A stretch of 53,942 nt of DNA from Phycisphaerales bacterium (GTDB lineage Bacteria > Planctomycetota > Phycisphaerae > Tepidisphaerales > Tepidisphaeraceae). Below the pieces are notes generated by a model that was not told the origin of the DNA, did no database searches, and saw nothing but the letters and a program-made list of their open reading frames with translations. Made by a program: the position numbers and the translations under genes. Location of the stretch: the NCBI GenBank assembly GCA_028291615.1, contig JAQGHM010000359.1, positions 1 to 53,942 on the forward strand, read 5' to 3'. Below are positions 32,466 to 41,681 of the stretch, one piece after another; the first letter of the stretch is position 1, and each line of letters starts with the position of its first letter.

Positions 32466-33677
32466 TCACTTCGCCTGGTTCCAGTAGATCCGCACGTTTC
32501 CCGTCTTTCGCCCCACCGCCACGATGTCCGGCTTGCCGTCCCCGTTCAGGTCCGCCACCGTCAGATCCTCCACCGCCACCCCGCCCGGGTCCAACTCCGC
32601 CTTGTCCCACTTCTCCCCGTTCGGGTCGGTTGCCTTGTAAACCCGCACGCCCGACTGAGCCTTCCCCGCCAGCGGATCGCGCACCCCAATCACCAATTCC
32701 TCATCGCCGTCGGCGTCCAGATCCGAGCACGTCACCGCATGCCCCCAGAGCAACTGGTTATCCAGTACCCGCCGCGTCCAATCCTTCTTCCCCGGCGGCT
32801 GCGTGTAGACGACCACCTGGTTCCCGTGCCACGGCTCGATCGTTGCGATGTAGCGCGTGCCGCTCTTCAGCTTTCCCAGTTTGATCTCGCTCGATCCGCG
32901 ATTCTTCTTCGGGTCTGCCTGATCTCCCTCGCCCAGGTGGGCGATAGTCCACTTTCCATCTGCCTTGGTCGCCAGGCTCACCCCCTCATAGCTCGCCACC
33001 AGAATCTCCGGCCCCGCGCCGCCCGAAACGTTGATCACCTGGAAATTATGCGGCACGTGCAACGCATCGGTAATTAATTCCGTAGGCCACTCCGCCTGCG
33101 TCGGATCCGCCGGGATTCGCCGAATCTGCATCTTCACCCCCGCCTCCGACCAGTTCTTCGCAGCGCTCGACCCCGCCCCCGTCAGCGGCACCGTGATCAA
33201 AACTTTCTTCCCGTTCCCATCCAGATCCGCCCACCGCATCCGATGCAGCGTCGGCTCCTCATACTTGATCGCGTGCATCGTCCACGGCTCATCCAGGCTC
33301 TTCCCGCGGCTATACCATTGCAGCGTCGATGCATCCCCCGGCCCCGTCTTTCCCGGCTTCCATCCCGCCCCCAGCGCCAGGTCCACCTTGCCGTCGCCGT
33401 CGATGTCGTACGCATCGAGGCAGACGTTATCCAGCGCGGTCTGCCCCTCCATCACCGTGTGCAGTTTCCACGTCGGGTTCTCGAACCAGATCACCCGCTC
33501 TTTGTCTACCACCACGATGTCAGGCTTGCCGTCGCCGTTGATATCGACCACGCTGACGGCGTAGCCGATCTTCAGCGTCTTATCGATCTCCTGAGTTTTG
33601 AAACTGGGGAGGGCCATGACCGGACAGGTCAGAAAAAGGACCGTGACGACCAGCAAAGCGGTTGGAACCCAGCGCAT
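32466..33677 (-). CDS. Exported FG-GAP/VCBS repeat protein
   Basis: This 403-residue protein has a signal peptide (WVPTALLVVTVLFLTCPVMA) and a series of FG-GAP-like blades, each with a calcium loop: DINGDGKPD, DIDGDGKVD, DLDGNGKK, DLDADGDEE and DLNGDGKPD. Such proteins fold as a beta-propeller outside the cytoplasm and bind ligands or partners rather than catalyse. GGAGG lies just before the ATG. It is the first gene of a two-gene unit with the RCK protein. Confidence 0.88.
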   Translation of the reverse strand: MRWVPTALLVVTVLFLTCPVMALPSFKTQEIDKTLKIGYAVSVVDINGDGKPDIVVVDKERVIWFENPTWKLHTVMEGQTALDNVCLDAYDIDGDGKVDLALGAGWKPGKTGPGDASTLQWYSRGKSLDEPWTMHAIKYEEPTLHRMRWADLDGNGKKVLITVPLTGAGSSAAKNWSEAGVKMQIRRIPADPTQAEWPTELITDALHVPHNFQVINVSGGAGPEILVASYEGVSLATKADGKWTIAHLGEGDQADPKKNRGSSEIKLGKLKSGTRYIATIEPWHGNQVVVYTQPPGKKDWTRRVLDNQLLWGHAVTCSDLDADGDEELVIGVRDPLAGKAQSGVRVYKATDPNGEKWDKAELDPGGVAVEDLTVADLNGDGKPDIVAVGRKTGNVRIYWNQAK

Positions 33678-33744
33678 GCAGCCTCCGTGAAATGTTGAGG
33701 CTCATGCTACCGAGATTGGATCGAAGTTGCACCGCGCCGAAGCC

Positions 33745-34503
33745 CTAGCGCCCGCCCCGGCTTCTTCGTCGCGCCATCATCGGCAGCAGCAGAGTCGCCA
33801 GAGCCAGGCCTCCCGGCTCCGGGACGTTATAAGTAACGCTTAAGGCCGGCTGCACGGCCGGGTCGAAGTTTTCGCGAGTATCGAAGCGATACGACGTCAC
33901 CGGAATCGACTCGTTCCCGATCAATTCCCACCCGAAATTCGTCGCCGAATTGCCCACCCACCCCTGCACGTCCGCCACCATGCCCGCACCGGACCACGTC
34001 TCCGATCCGGTTCCGCTCCTTGATGAAACCGCGCTTGCGCCCGAAACAAAGTCGCCCCCCGGGTTCGTCCAGTTCACCGAGCTGTAAATAGCATGCTTCC
34101 ACGTCGCGTCATTCGGGGTGGAAAACGCGCCCGAACCGCCGGGATCGCCTGAGTTGGAGGTCCCCTCCCCCCAGTTGCGGCTTACGCGATGAAGCTCTAC
34201 GTTTGTCGCGGTCGGGGAAGCGGTCTTGGAGACGTTCAACGTCAGCGTCACCTGAACGATCGTCGCCCCCGCCGGAATGGACGACAGGTTAAACGCGATC
34301 AATCCGCGCCGGATTGAAGCACCAGGCGACTGCGCCGTTCGTCCCGCAAACAGATGCGGCCCCACCCCGTCGCTTAGAGTGCCGTTCGCGTCTTCATAAA
34401 GTGTATTGTCTTTGCTCGCCGGCAGAGAAACCGTCACCGGCGCCGCCCAAACCGCCGCCGCCGGGCAGCAAAACAGCACCCCGCATATTCCCAAACATCG
34501 CAT
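33745..34503 (-). CDS. Exported PEP-CTERM protein with DNRLRE-like domain
   Basis: This 252-residue protein has a signal peptide (MRCLGICGVLFCCPAAAVWAAP). A beta-rich region follows of the DNRLRE type (SKDNTLYEDANGTLSDGVGPHLFAGRT, RRGLIAFNLSSIPAGATIVQVTLTLNV). The end is the PEP-CTERM sorting signal VPEPGGLALATLLLPMMARRR. The sorting signal marks it for an exosortase pathway, usually leading to extracellular matrix. The ATG at 34503 is preferred to the earlier in-frame ATGs because it begins the signal peptide and follows a GAGGAGG site. Confidence 0.86.
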   Translation of the reverse strand: MRCLGICGVLFCCPAAAVWAAPVTVSLPASKDNTLYEDANGTLSDGVGPHLFAGRTAQSPGASIRRGLIAFNLSSIPAGATIVQVTLTLNVSKTASPTATNVELHRVSRNWGEGTSNSGDPGGSGAFSTPNDATWKHAIYSSVNWTNPGGDFVSGASAVSSRSGTGSETWSGAGMVADVQGWVGNSATNFGWELIGNESIPVTSYRFDTRENFDPAVQPALSVTYNVPEPGGLALATLLLPMMARRRSRGGR

Positions 34504-34610
34504 CTCCACGCAGCCTCCTCGATCCGGTGAACTCCACTCTCCCAAGGCACTTATACGCACCGCCCCCCGCCATCTGCAACCCAATTCGGGAATCTCATAT
34601 TCCCGCATTC

Positions 34611-35036
34611 TCAAGAAAACCGCAGGGCGAGCTCCAGCGCATCGATAAATGCCTCATTCGTCTCCAGTCCATCTGGATGCGCAAGCGCCTCCGCGCGGTT
34701 CAGCCACAGGACCTCTTCCACTTCCAGCGGGTCTGGCTGCATTGATCCCGGTTCCAACTCTGCCGCCCAGCCGAAGATACGGATCGGCCCCTTCCCAAAC
34801 TCGCATTCCCACACCGCTTTGACCGGCTTCACCGTAATCCCCAGTTCTTCCCGCGCCTCCCGCACGCACGCCGCCGCCTGCGTCTCCCCCACGTTTATAC
34901 CCCCGCCCGGGAAACAGACCCGCCGCGGCAGGGGCACGTGGCGGCTCCGTCGGATCATTAGAAACCGCCCATCTTCGCGCTGGCACCCGAATACCACCCC
35001 GTGCACCCGCCCGTCTTCCTGAATTTCATGCGGCAT
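34611..35036 (-). CDS. Nudix hydrolase
   Basis: This Nudix family pyrophosphohydrolase has an intact Nudix box: GGINVGE, then REAREELGI (Gx5Ex7REUxEExGU), which binds the divalent metal. Family members clean up nucleotide derivatives; the substrate is not predictable. I start at the ATG at 35036 (141 residues), and a GTG at 35048 is equally possible. It lies 18 bases after the stop of the zinc-ribbon gene on the same strand. Confidence 0.9.
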   Translation of the reverse strand: MPHEIQEDGRVHGVVFGCQREDGRFLMIRRSRHVPLPRRVCFPGGGINVGETQAAACVREAREELGITVKPVKAVWECEFGKGPIRIFGWAAELEPGSMQPDPLEVEEVLWLNRAEALAHPDGLETNEAFIDALELALRFS

Positions 35037-35066
35037 GCCGTTCCACACCCTCGCCCGTCAAAACTG

Positions 35067-35678
35067 TCATCGCCTCTCCGATCGTTCTGGCGAGGTTGAA
35101 CCCGTCCCTGACGAGTCGCCCGGCGACCCATATCGATACTCTGAATCCCACGAAGGCGGCGCCGGCGCAATCGGCGCACCGGGTGTGGTAGGCATCGGCA
35201 CCATCGGCGCCCGCGGGGAATATCGCTTTGACGATCCCGGCGAAGCGTTGCTCCGCAGCGGTATCGGCGGACTAGACGGCGGTGGGGGCGGCACGATGAA
35301 CGGCGTATTCACCTCAGGCGGCAAGGTCGGAATCGTCGGCGACTCATATCGCACCGCCCCGGATCGCGGTGTCGTCCGTACTGGCCGCATCACTGCATGA
35401 TAGTTCACAAAACAGACCAGCCCCGCCGCGGCGAAGATCGCGAAAACCCCCGCCCCGCCACCCCCCGACGACCGCACCACTGGCTTGGCCGGCTTCGCCG
35501 CCTTCGTCTGACGAGGGTTGTGCAGCGTCGTCGAACGATTCGCTTGAACCGGCGGCAACGGCGGAATCATCCCCGGCAGGATCTGCGCCCGCCACACGAT
35601 GGCGCAACCGCATCGCCGGCAAAACCGCGAGAAGTCAGGAATCTCTCTGGCACAACGCGGGCAGCGGATCATCTCCAT
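35067..35678 (-). CDS. Zinc-ribbon membrane protein with proline-rich tail
   Basis: This 203-residue protein has an N-terminal zinc ribbon (CPRCAREIPDFSRFCRRCGC), a Lys/Pro linker, one membrane helix (AGVFAIFAAAGLVCFVNY), then a long Pro/Ser/Gly tail. The ribbon is the small-cluster type often seen in bacterial membrane proteins of unknown role. GAGGTG precedes the ATG. Function is unknown. Confidence 0.75.
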   Translation of the reverse strand: MEMIRCPRCAREIPDFSRFCRRCGCAIVWRAQILPGMIPPLPPVQANRSTTLHNPRQTKAAKPAKPVVRSSGGGGAGVFAIFAAAGLVCFVNYHAVMRPVRTTPRSGAVRYESPTIPTLPPEVNTPFIVPPPPPSSPPIPLRSNASPGSSKRYSPRAPMVPMPTTPGAPIAPAPPSWDSEYRYGSPGDSSGTGSTSPERSERR

Positions 35679-35740
35679 GCCACACCTCGGTACGACGTCC
35701 CCCCATCATAGGACCACACCGCCCGCCCATGCAACGCTTT

Positions 35741-36292
35741 TCATTCCCCGCTCACAACAACCTGCTCGCTTGACGCAGTTTCCGCCGGCAATCCCACCAG
35801 CCGGCGATCCAGACTCGGCATCAACAGCTCCAGCGGCGTGCGCTTGTGGCGATACCCGATCCACACCGTCCACAGCAGCAGCAGAAACGCCGCCGTGATG
35901 TTCTGCCACGAGAAGAAATCCCACCCGTACGGGTTCATCCACCAACTCCCCGGCCCCGACCGAAACGGCCACCAGTAACAGAGCCCCCAGTCGCGCCCCG
36001 AACCCCAATAATCCATCAACAGGTGCAGATGAAACAAGCCGCAGTACGCAACGAACCCCAGCACTCGCCGCGTAGAGAAAATCGCCAGCACCGTCGAAGC
36101 GATCAGAGCGAAGAGCAGGTTGTGCCCCAGGACATGGTGAAACTGCGTGTACCAGTGCTCCGATACGATGATCCCCAACCCATCCACGTCAGGCGCCGAC
36201 GCCGCGATCATGCAGAACAACCGCTCCCGCGCCGTCAGCGGAAGCAGGTTCCCGATGCACCAGCCTGACATGATATGGGTCTGTACGTGCAA
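35741..36292 (-). CDS. YdjM-like membrane-bound metal-dependent hydrolase (DUF457)
   Basis: This 183-residue integral membrane protein resembles the YdjM/DUF457 group: an N-terminal THIMSGWCIGN with the family His, APDVDGLGII, a HHVLGHNLLFAL segment, then several helices (YCGLFHLHLLMDYWG). The His/Asp pattern in the membrane suggests bound metal, which gave the family its name, but the reaction is not known. It lies on the same strand 7 bases after the stop of the DUF4864-like gene. Confidence 0.82.
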   Translation of the reverse strand: MHVQTHIMSGWCIGNLLPLTARERLFCMIAASAPDVDGLGIIVSEHWYTQFHHVLGHNLLFALIASTVLAIFSTRRVLGFVAYCGLFHLHLLMDYWGSGRDWGLCYWWPFRSGPGSWWMNPYGWDFFSWQNITAAFLLLLWTVWIGYRHKRTPLELLMPSLDRRLVGLPAETASSEQVVVSGE

Positions 36293-36299
36293 GCGATGG

Positions 36300-36809
36300 T
36301 CACGCCTTTTGCGCGTCGTCGTTCTCGTCCGGCGGCTGCACCGGCGCCACCCCGTCCGTCATCCAGCAATCCTTCAGCGCCCCCTCCTTCTGCCGCGACA
36401 ACTGCCACACGAAATACGCCGCCCGCCCGTTCGCATCCACCACCAGCACGTAAGCCGCCGCCCGGTCGTCCTTGCGCTCCACCTTCCCCACCTTGGCCGA
36501 CTGATGATTGATCAGCGCCCGGTATGCTGGATTCTTCACCATCGGGATAAACCGCTCGACCGGCCCCGTCACCGCCTGATTCGCCGGCGAAGCGAACTTA
36601 AACGTGGTGCGAATGCCATCGTCGTTCGCGTTGTTATCCTTCAACGCATCCAGCACCGCCCGCATCACCTGCTCTGGCGACAGCGCCGGATCAGGCTCCT
36701 TCGCCACCGGCCGCGTCACCGGCTTGTCCGCCGGAAAGGCGATGGATGCCAATAGGCCAAGGATCAGCAGTGCAATGATCGCCGGTAGAGTGACGAAAGG
36801 ACTATTCAT
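36300..36809 (-). CDS. Small exported or membrane-anchored DUF4864-like protein
   Basis: This 169-residue protein has an N-terminal hydrophobic segment (TLPAIIALLILGLLASIAF) serving as a signal or anchor. The domain that follows (VMRAVLDALKDNNANDDGIRTTFKFASPAN..TGPVERFIPMVKNPAYRALI..) resembles DUF4864. Function is unknown. I start at the ATG at 36809, which follows the stop of the upstream gene by 7 bases. Confidence 0.74.
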   Translation of the reverse strand: MNSPFVTLPAIIALLILGLLASIAFPADKPVTRPVAKEPDPALSPEQVMRAVLDALKDNNANDDGIRTTFKFASPANQAVTGPVERFIPMVKNPAYRALINHQSAKVGKVERKDDRAAAYVLVVDANGRAAYFVWQLSRQKEGALKDCWMTDGVAPVQPPDENDDAQKA

Positions 36810-36816
36810 TTGAAAC

Positions 36817-37245
36817 TCACGACGCGCGGGTGAGCTTTGTGTAGGACTGATCCAAAAACGCGATTTGCGCCGCATCGGCCAATTGCTTCAGGCGATCGGT
36901 TATCTCGGCCAATCGACTGCCATCCACGATCGTCGCCAACTCCTTGTCCGATCCGTCGGCGAAGTGAAACATGTAGTTTCCACCGCCCGCATGCACAACC
37001 CGGTCGATCCGATCGTGAGATGCCAGCAGGTCCTGAATTCGGCTCCAGAATGTCTGTACGCGCACGTAGTCGGGAGCCGTCTCCGCGATAAAGATGAACT
37101 CTTTCAAGGCCGACGAGGCATCGTCGCTCGGAACAAAGGTAATGGCAAAGCCCCTCCGCTCCTGATCGAAGAAAATGCAGTCAACCAACGGCGGATCGTA
37201 AAGTCGATCCTCTGGGTCAAGAGGCAATTCGATCGGATCATTCAT
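36817..37245 (-). CDS. Unknown cytoplasmic protein, translationally coupled
   Basis: This 142-residue acidic protein (MNDPIELPLDPEDR...) ends FLDQSYTKLTRAS. No family is recognised. Its ATG at 37245 overlaps the previous gene's stop by eight bases (ATGAATGA), so ribosomes probably pass from one to the other. Codon use is like its neighbours. Confidence 0.68.
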   Translation of the reverse strand: MNDPIELPLDPEDRLYDPPLVDCIFFDQERRGFAITFVPSDDASSALKEFIFIAETAPDYVRVQTFWSRIQDLLASHDRIDRVVHAGGGNYMFHFADGSDKELATIVDGSRLAEITDRLKQLADAAQIAFLDQSYTKLTRAS

Positions 37246-37618
37246 CACTGTCCTCGATCGGATAGGCGTGGATGTGGCGTCCATCGCACACGATGCGAAT
37301 TGTATGCACCTTATGACCCTTCGCCAATCCAATTTCTCGCGTGTCTACGACGTCGAGCGGGTTCGGACTTTGCGCCTTCGATGTCCAACCCGCGAGGATG
37401 ACCTCGGATTCGATTCGATCAACCAGCGATTCCAACGTCCAGAAGGCTAAGAATTTACTTCCCCATACCTTTCCTGTCCGTTCCTTAAGCTTCTTAGGAT
37501 TGAGTTTGCTCAACGGCTCCGACCACTCGTGCTTTTTGCGGCGAATGATCTGGAGTCCATTCTCTAGGGCCCTCAGCACGCCCCCGTCCGCCACGCGGTT
37601 CAGGTCAACCTTGGCCAT
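37238..37618 (-). CDS. Unknown small protein
   Basis: This 126-residue, basic N-terminal and acidic C-terminal protein (MAKVDLNRVADGGVLRALENGLQIIRRKK, ending IEDSDE) has no recognised family. AGGTG stands before the ATG. It is the first gene of an overlapping pair with the 142-residue protein downstream. The segment KLKERTGKVWGSKFLAFWTLESLVDRIESEV may be a small helical domain. A toxin-antitoxin role is possible but not shown by any motif. Confidence 0.65.
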   Translation of the reverse strand: MAKVDLNRVADGGVLRALENGLQIIRRKKHEWSEPLSKLNPKKLKERTGKVWGSKFLAFWTLESLVDRIESEVILAGWTSKAQSPNPLDVVDTREIGLAKGHKVHTIRIVCDGRHIHAYPIEDSDE

Positions 37619-37641
37619 GATTGCACCTGCCCGTCACCACC

Positions 37642-38976
37642 TCACGCCATGTGCCGGATCATCTCACTAGCGAACTCCGAGCACTTGATCTCCTTCGCCC
37701 CTTCCATCTGCCGCGCAAAGTCGTACGTCACCGTCTTCGCCCCGATCGCCTTGTCCAACCCCTTGATGATCAGGTCCGCCGCCTCCTGCCACCCCATGTA
37801 TTCGAACATCATGTGCCCCGACAGGATCACGCTCCCCGGATTCACCTTGTCCTGATTCGCATATTTAGGCGCCGTGCCATGCGTGGCTTCGAAGATCGCA
37901 TGACCGCTGATGTAGTTGATGTTCCCACCCGGCGCGATGCCGATGCCGCCCACCTGCGCCGCCAGCGCGTCGCTCAGATAATCGCCGTTCAAATTAAGCG
38001 TCGCGATCACGTCGAAATCTTCCGGCCGCGTCAGCACCTGCTGCAGCGTGATATCGGCAATCGCGTCCTTAATGACCAGCCCCGCGCCAGCGCGCCCTTC
38101 GGGAATCCTGCACCAGGGCCCGCCGTCAATCTCCACCGCGCCGTAAAACTCCTTGGCGACCCGATATCCCCAGTCGCGAAACCCACCCTCGGTGAATTTC
38201 ATGATGTTCCCCTTATGCACCAGCGTCACGCTCTTCTGCTTGTGCTTGATCGCGTGGCCGATCGCGCTGTGCACCAGTCGCTCGGTCCCCAGGTAACTGA
38301 CCGGCTTGATTCCGATGCCGACCTCCACGCCCACCTCGCGCTTGGGCGCGCCGATCGTCTCGAGCTGTGCCTGCCAACCCTGCGCCGCGTCCTTCGTCCC
38401 AAACCGGATCTTCTTGAAATCCTTCGGAAATTCCTTCGCGATAAAGTCCAGGATCTTCTGCGCCTCCGCGCTCCCCGCCGCATATTCGATCCCCGCGTAA
38501 ATGTCTTCCGTGTTCTCGCGGAAGATCGTCATGTTCACCTTCTCCGGATGCTTCACCGGCGACGGCACGCCCGTGAACCACCGCACCGGCCGCAGGCAGA
38601 CATACAGGTCAAGCATCTGCCGCAGCGCCACGTTCAGCGATCGAATCCCGCCCCCCACCGGCGTGGTCAGCGGCCCCTTGATCCCCACCAGAAATTCCTG
38701 GAACGCCGCCACCGTGTCGTCCGGCAGCCAGTTGTTGAACCGCTTGAACGCCTTCTCCCCCGCAAACACTTCCATCCACGCGATCTTCCGCTTCCCCTTG
38801 TAAGCCTTCTCCACCGCCGCATCGAACACGCGCACGCTGGCCTTCCAGATATCAGGCCCCGTCCCGTCCCCTTCGATGAACGGCAGGATCGGATGATCCG
38901 GCACATTGAGCTTGCCGGCCTTGATCGTAATCGACTGGCCATTGGCGGGAACAGTGACGTCTTTAAAACTTGGCAT
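37642..38976 (-). CDS. icd: NADP-dependent isocitrate dehydrogenase
   Basis: This 444-residue enzyme of the TCA cycle oxidises isocitrate to 2-oxoglutarate. Family marks are [25 protein letters not shown], the substrate-binding [25 protein letters not shown], and the signature [31 protein letters not shown] resembles the E. coli stretch whose Lys and Tyr select NADP. The ATG at 38976 follows AGGAACC; the longer frame adds 23 unlikely residues. It is divergent from the TauE/SafE gene. Confidence 0.95.
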   Translation of the reverse strand: MPSFKDVTVPANGQSITIKAGKLNVPDHPILPFIEGDGTGPDIWKASVRVFDAAVEKAYKGKRKIAWMEVFAGEKAFKRFNNWLPDDTVAAFQEFLVGIKGPLTTPVGGGIRSLNVALRQMLDLYVCLRPVRWFTGVPSPVKHPEKVNMTIFRENTEDIYAGIEYAAGSAEAQKILDFIAKEFPKDFKKIRFGTKDAAQGWQAQLETIGAPKREVGVEVGIGIKPVSYLGTERLVHSAIGHAIKHKQKSVTLVHKGNIMKFTEGGFRDWGYRVAKEFYGAVEIDGGPWCRIPEGRAGAGLVIKDAIADITLQQVLTRPEDFDVIATLNLNGDYLSDALAAQVGGIGIAPGGNINYISGHAIFEATHGTAPKYANQDKVNPGSVILSGHMMFEYMGWQEAADLIIKGLDKAIGAKTVTYDFARQMEGAKEIKCSEFASEMIRHMA

Positions 38977-39096
38977 GGCTAGGTTCCTGTGTGGGTCAAA
39001 TGAAGTCGCGCGTCGAAAAATAAAGGGGCAGGGGGGTGAAGTCAAACGCGCCTTGATTTGCTATAGATTCAATCAACTTCACTGCGAAAGGACCTC

Positions 39097-39630
39097 ATGC
39101 CCCCCTGGCTCCCCTTCGTTCTCATCGGCGTTGCAGTCGGCGTCATCGGTGGCATGCTCGGCATCGGTGGCGGCGTGCTCGTCATCCCCGCGCTCGTCTT
39201 CCTCTTCGGCTTTCCGCACAAGGTCGCCGTCGGCACCAGCCTCGCCATGCTCCTGCCCCCGATCGGGGTTTTCGCCATCATGCCTTACTGGCGCGACGGC
39301 AACGTCAACATAAAGGTCGCCATACTCCTCGCCGCCGGATTTGCCGTCGGCGGTTATTTCGGCGGCTGGTTCGCCAACCGCCACTTCATCTCCGAACGTT
39401 TTCTCCGTGTGATGTTCGCCTTCTTCATGCTCTACGTCGCCGGCAACATGCTCTTCCGAAGCGAAGACCGCGTCCGCGCCGCCATGAAGACGATCCTGAT
39501 CATGCTCATCTTCGCCTTAACCTACGCCGGCGCTCGGTTGCTCGGGCGACGACTCGAAACCAAACTAAACCTCTCCGAAACCTACCGCGCCAAACTCGGC
39601 GCGCCCCTCACACCCGATTACGAAATCTAA
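39097..39630 (+). CDS. TauE/SafE family permease-like protein, half size
   Basis: This 177-residue membrane protein matches the N-terminal half of the sulfite exporter TauE/SafE family: LIGVAVGVIGGMLGIGGGVLVIPALVFLFGF, then HKVAVGTSLAMLLPPIGVFA. Full-length members have about 250 residues and eight helices; this one has perhaps five. It may act as a dimer, as shorter members are thought to do. AAAGGACC stands before the ATG. Its stop overlaps the stop of the convergent PRC-barrel gene (CTAA). Confidence 0.85.
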   Translation: MPPWLPFVLIGVAVGVIGGMLGIGGGVLVIPALVFLFGFPHKVAVGTSLAMLLPPIGVFAIMPYWRDGNVNIKVAILLAAGFAVGGYFGGWFANRHFISERFLRVMFAFFMLYVAGNMLFRSEDRVRAAMKTILIMLIFALTYAGARLLGRRLETKLNLSETYRAKLGAPLTPDYEI

Positions 39631-40448
39631 GAACTCTTTTCTTCATCACCCGAATGCCTCTGCAACTCCGACAGCGTGCAGCGCAGCCGAGGATGATCCG
39701 GATCGCTTAGATCAAGCTGCGCCCAGGGCACCCGATGCCCCCCGCCAGCCGCCCCTCGCCGCGCCCCCAGTCCGCGCACCAGCGCCAGCGAAACATCGCT
39801 GATCGACAACCGCTCCAGCAACCCCGCGCGCCCCAGTTCAAAACTCTCGACGACGCATGCCCCCTCACGAACGTGCGCCCGCACCTCCTCAAGCCTCCCC
39901 GCGGATCGTCCATTCGCATCCACAACCTTGCGCCCGAGCAACCGCTGCAACCGAACCCGCCGCCCGCGCAAGATCCGCCCCTCCTGTGGTGGAGCGATGG
40001 ACGCCGCGCTCGCCCCTTCCTTCTCCCTCTTAGATGACTTGAGCGACGGGACGTACTGCACCACGTGCTCCAGCAGCCAATGCTCCCACACCAGCGAACG
40101 CGTTTGTTCCGCCTCAATATTCAACGTCGCTTCCACATTCACGCGCACGACGCGCTCCCACCCGATCCGTACTGGCCGCCCGCGCGACAACCCCCATCGC
40201 CGCGCCGCCGCGCGCACCCAGCGCCCCACCCGCCGGCTCACCCGACTCGCCGCGACCACGATGCCGCTCTCGATGCATGTCACCCGCGGTGCCTCACCCT
40301 CCGCAATGCTCAGCACGATTCCATCCACACGCCCCATCGGGTCGTGCCGCCGATCCACCAGTTGCTTGTCCAGCACGTCGCGCACCAGGTAAATGGTGTC
40401 TCCGCCGCGCACGTCAAGCGTTTCGTAACCCATCCCCGCAATGCTCAT
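39627..40448 (-). CDS. PRC-barrel-like protein, last gene of the NRAMP operon
   Basis: This 273-residue soluble protein has two PRC-barrel-like halves: YLVRDVLDKQLVDRRHDPMGRVDGIVL near residues 20-45 and LQRLLGRKVVDANGRSAGRLEEV near 165-190, joined by a basic linker. PRC barrels often tune RNA processing, photosynthesis or magnesium transport. It starts 9 bases after the NRAMP stop on the same strand, so a role with that transporter is likely, perhaps as a cytoplasmic regulator. This is context-based inference. Confidence 0.72.
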   Translation of the reverse strand: MSIAGMGYETLDVRGGDTIYLVRDVLDKQLVDRRHDPMGRVDGIVLSIAEGEAPRVTCIESGIVVAASRVSRRVGRWVRAAARRWGLSRGRPVRIGWERVVRVNVEATLNIEAEQTRSLVWEHWLLEHVVQYVPSLKSSKREKEGASAASIAPPQEGRILRGRRVRLQRLLGRKVVDANGRSAGRLEEVRAHVREGACVVESFELGRAGLLERLSISDVSLALVRGLGARRGAAGGGHRVPWAQLDLSDPDHPRLRCTLSELQRHSGDEEKSS

Positions 40449-40457
40449 GTGAACCTC

Positions 40458-41681
40458 TCACTTCCCGCACGCGATCACCAGCGGGATCGACACCAGCGCA
40501 ATCACCGACGCCGTCACGATCACGAAAAACACCATCCCGTTCCCAAGCCGCCCGTTGCGGTGCTCGCCGACGTAGTGCGGGTCGTTCATCAACACCAAAA
40601 ATGGCAGCACCACCAGTGGCAACACCAGCGCCGTGATCGCCATCGAGTACATCGTCAGCCGCAGCGGGTCCAGCCCCAGCGCGATCGGGATGCACGCCGT
40701 GAAGATCAGCACCGTATAAACGCAACTGAACCGAGTCGCATCCTGCGGCCGCAGATTCTCCCCCCAGTTCCATCCAAACCCTTGCGCGTACACATAGGAC
40801 ATATCTAGGCTCAGCTCCAGCGCCGCCCCCAGGCACGCGACGAACAACCCCGCTCCCAGCAGGTAATAGCCCCACATGCCCAGCGGCCCGCTCACCAGCA
40901 GCGCGATCTGCTCATACTGGTCGAAGTCGATGTGGAGCGGATAAAGCACCGCCCCCGCCGCGATCAGCACCCCCGCCGAAATCAAACCGCCAAACCCCAT
41001 CCCCGCCGCGGCGGTGATCCGATTCACCGTCAAATAGCTTTCGTCCCACTCATCCTCAACCACGCCCGATGAATAGAAATTAAAAAGGTAAGGGCTGATC
41101 GTCGCCCCCAGAATGCTCACTACTAAAAACCAGTAAGTCGCGCGGTCCTTCGACGGCAAAGTCGGCAGCAACCCCTTCGCCACCCCCGACCAATGCGGGT
41201 GCGCCTTGCACGCTGCCACCACGAACACCACCGTGATCAGCCCCAGGAACGAAACCCCATACTCGATCACGCTGAATTTCCCATTCCAAAGCAACAGCCA
41301 AACCAGCACCGCCACCGGCAGCGCCCAAACATGAAACGCCACCCCCGTCAGCAGTTGCAACCCCAAACTCGCCCCGCCAATCTCCGAAGCCAGCACCAGG
41401 TAATCCACCACCGTTTCTGCCGCCAGTGGGAAGATGAAAAACCCCAGCCCAAACCGGTCCCGCACCGCCGCCGGCAGCGGATGATGACTGATCGCCGCCA
41501 GCCGCCCCGACATCTCGATCAGCGCGATAACGCAAAGCGTCCCCAGCGCCACCGGCCACAAAAGCTGATACCCAAACCCCGCCCCCGCCTGCGCCGAGGT
41601 GGCGATCGACCCCGCTTCCAGAAACCCGCCGATGCTGGTCACCACCCCCAGCGCCACTTCAAAGTATTTCTTGCCGTTCAT
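40458..41681 (-). CDS. Atypical NRAMP-family transporter
   Basis: This 407-residue protein of about 11 helices shows the NRAMP scaffold: GGFLEAGSIATSAQAGAGFGYQLLW in helix 1 and GATISPYLFNFYSSG in helix 6. The helix-1 metal motif DPGN reads E22-A23-G24-S25, and the helix-6 MPH reads S196-P197-Y198. The usual Asp, Asn and Met ligands are therefore gone. In known NRAMPs these residues bind Mn/Fe; in NRAMP-related Mg or Al transporters the set is altered. The substrate here is likely not the usual one. Its ATG overlaps the lipoprotein stop (ATGA) and PRC-barrel follows. Confidence 0.85.
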   Translation of the reverse strand: MNGKKYFEVALGVVTSIGGFLEAGSIATSAQAGAGFGYQLLWPVALGTLCVIALIEMSGRLAAISHHPLPAAVRDRFGLGFFIFPLAAETVVDYLVLASEIGGASLGLQLLTGVAFHVWALPVAVLVWLLLWNGKFSVIEYGVSFLGLITVVFVVAACKAHPHWSGVAKGLLPTLPSKDRATYWFLVVSILGATISPYLFNFYSSGVVEDEWDESYLTVNRITAAAGMGFGGLISAGVLIAAGAVLYPLHIDFDQYEQIALLVSGPLGMWGYYLLGAGLFVACLGAALELSLDMSYVYAQGFGWNWGENLRPQDATRFSCVYTVLIFTACIPIALGLDPLRLTMYSMAITALVLPLVVLPFLVLMNDPHYVGEHRNGRLGNGMVFFVIVTASVIALVSIPLVIACGK

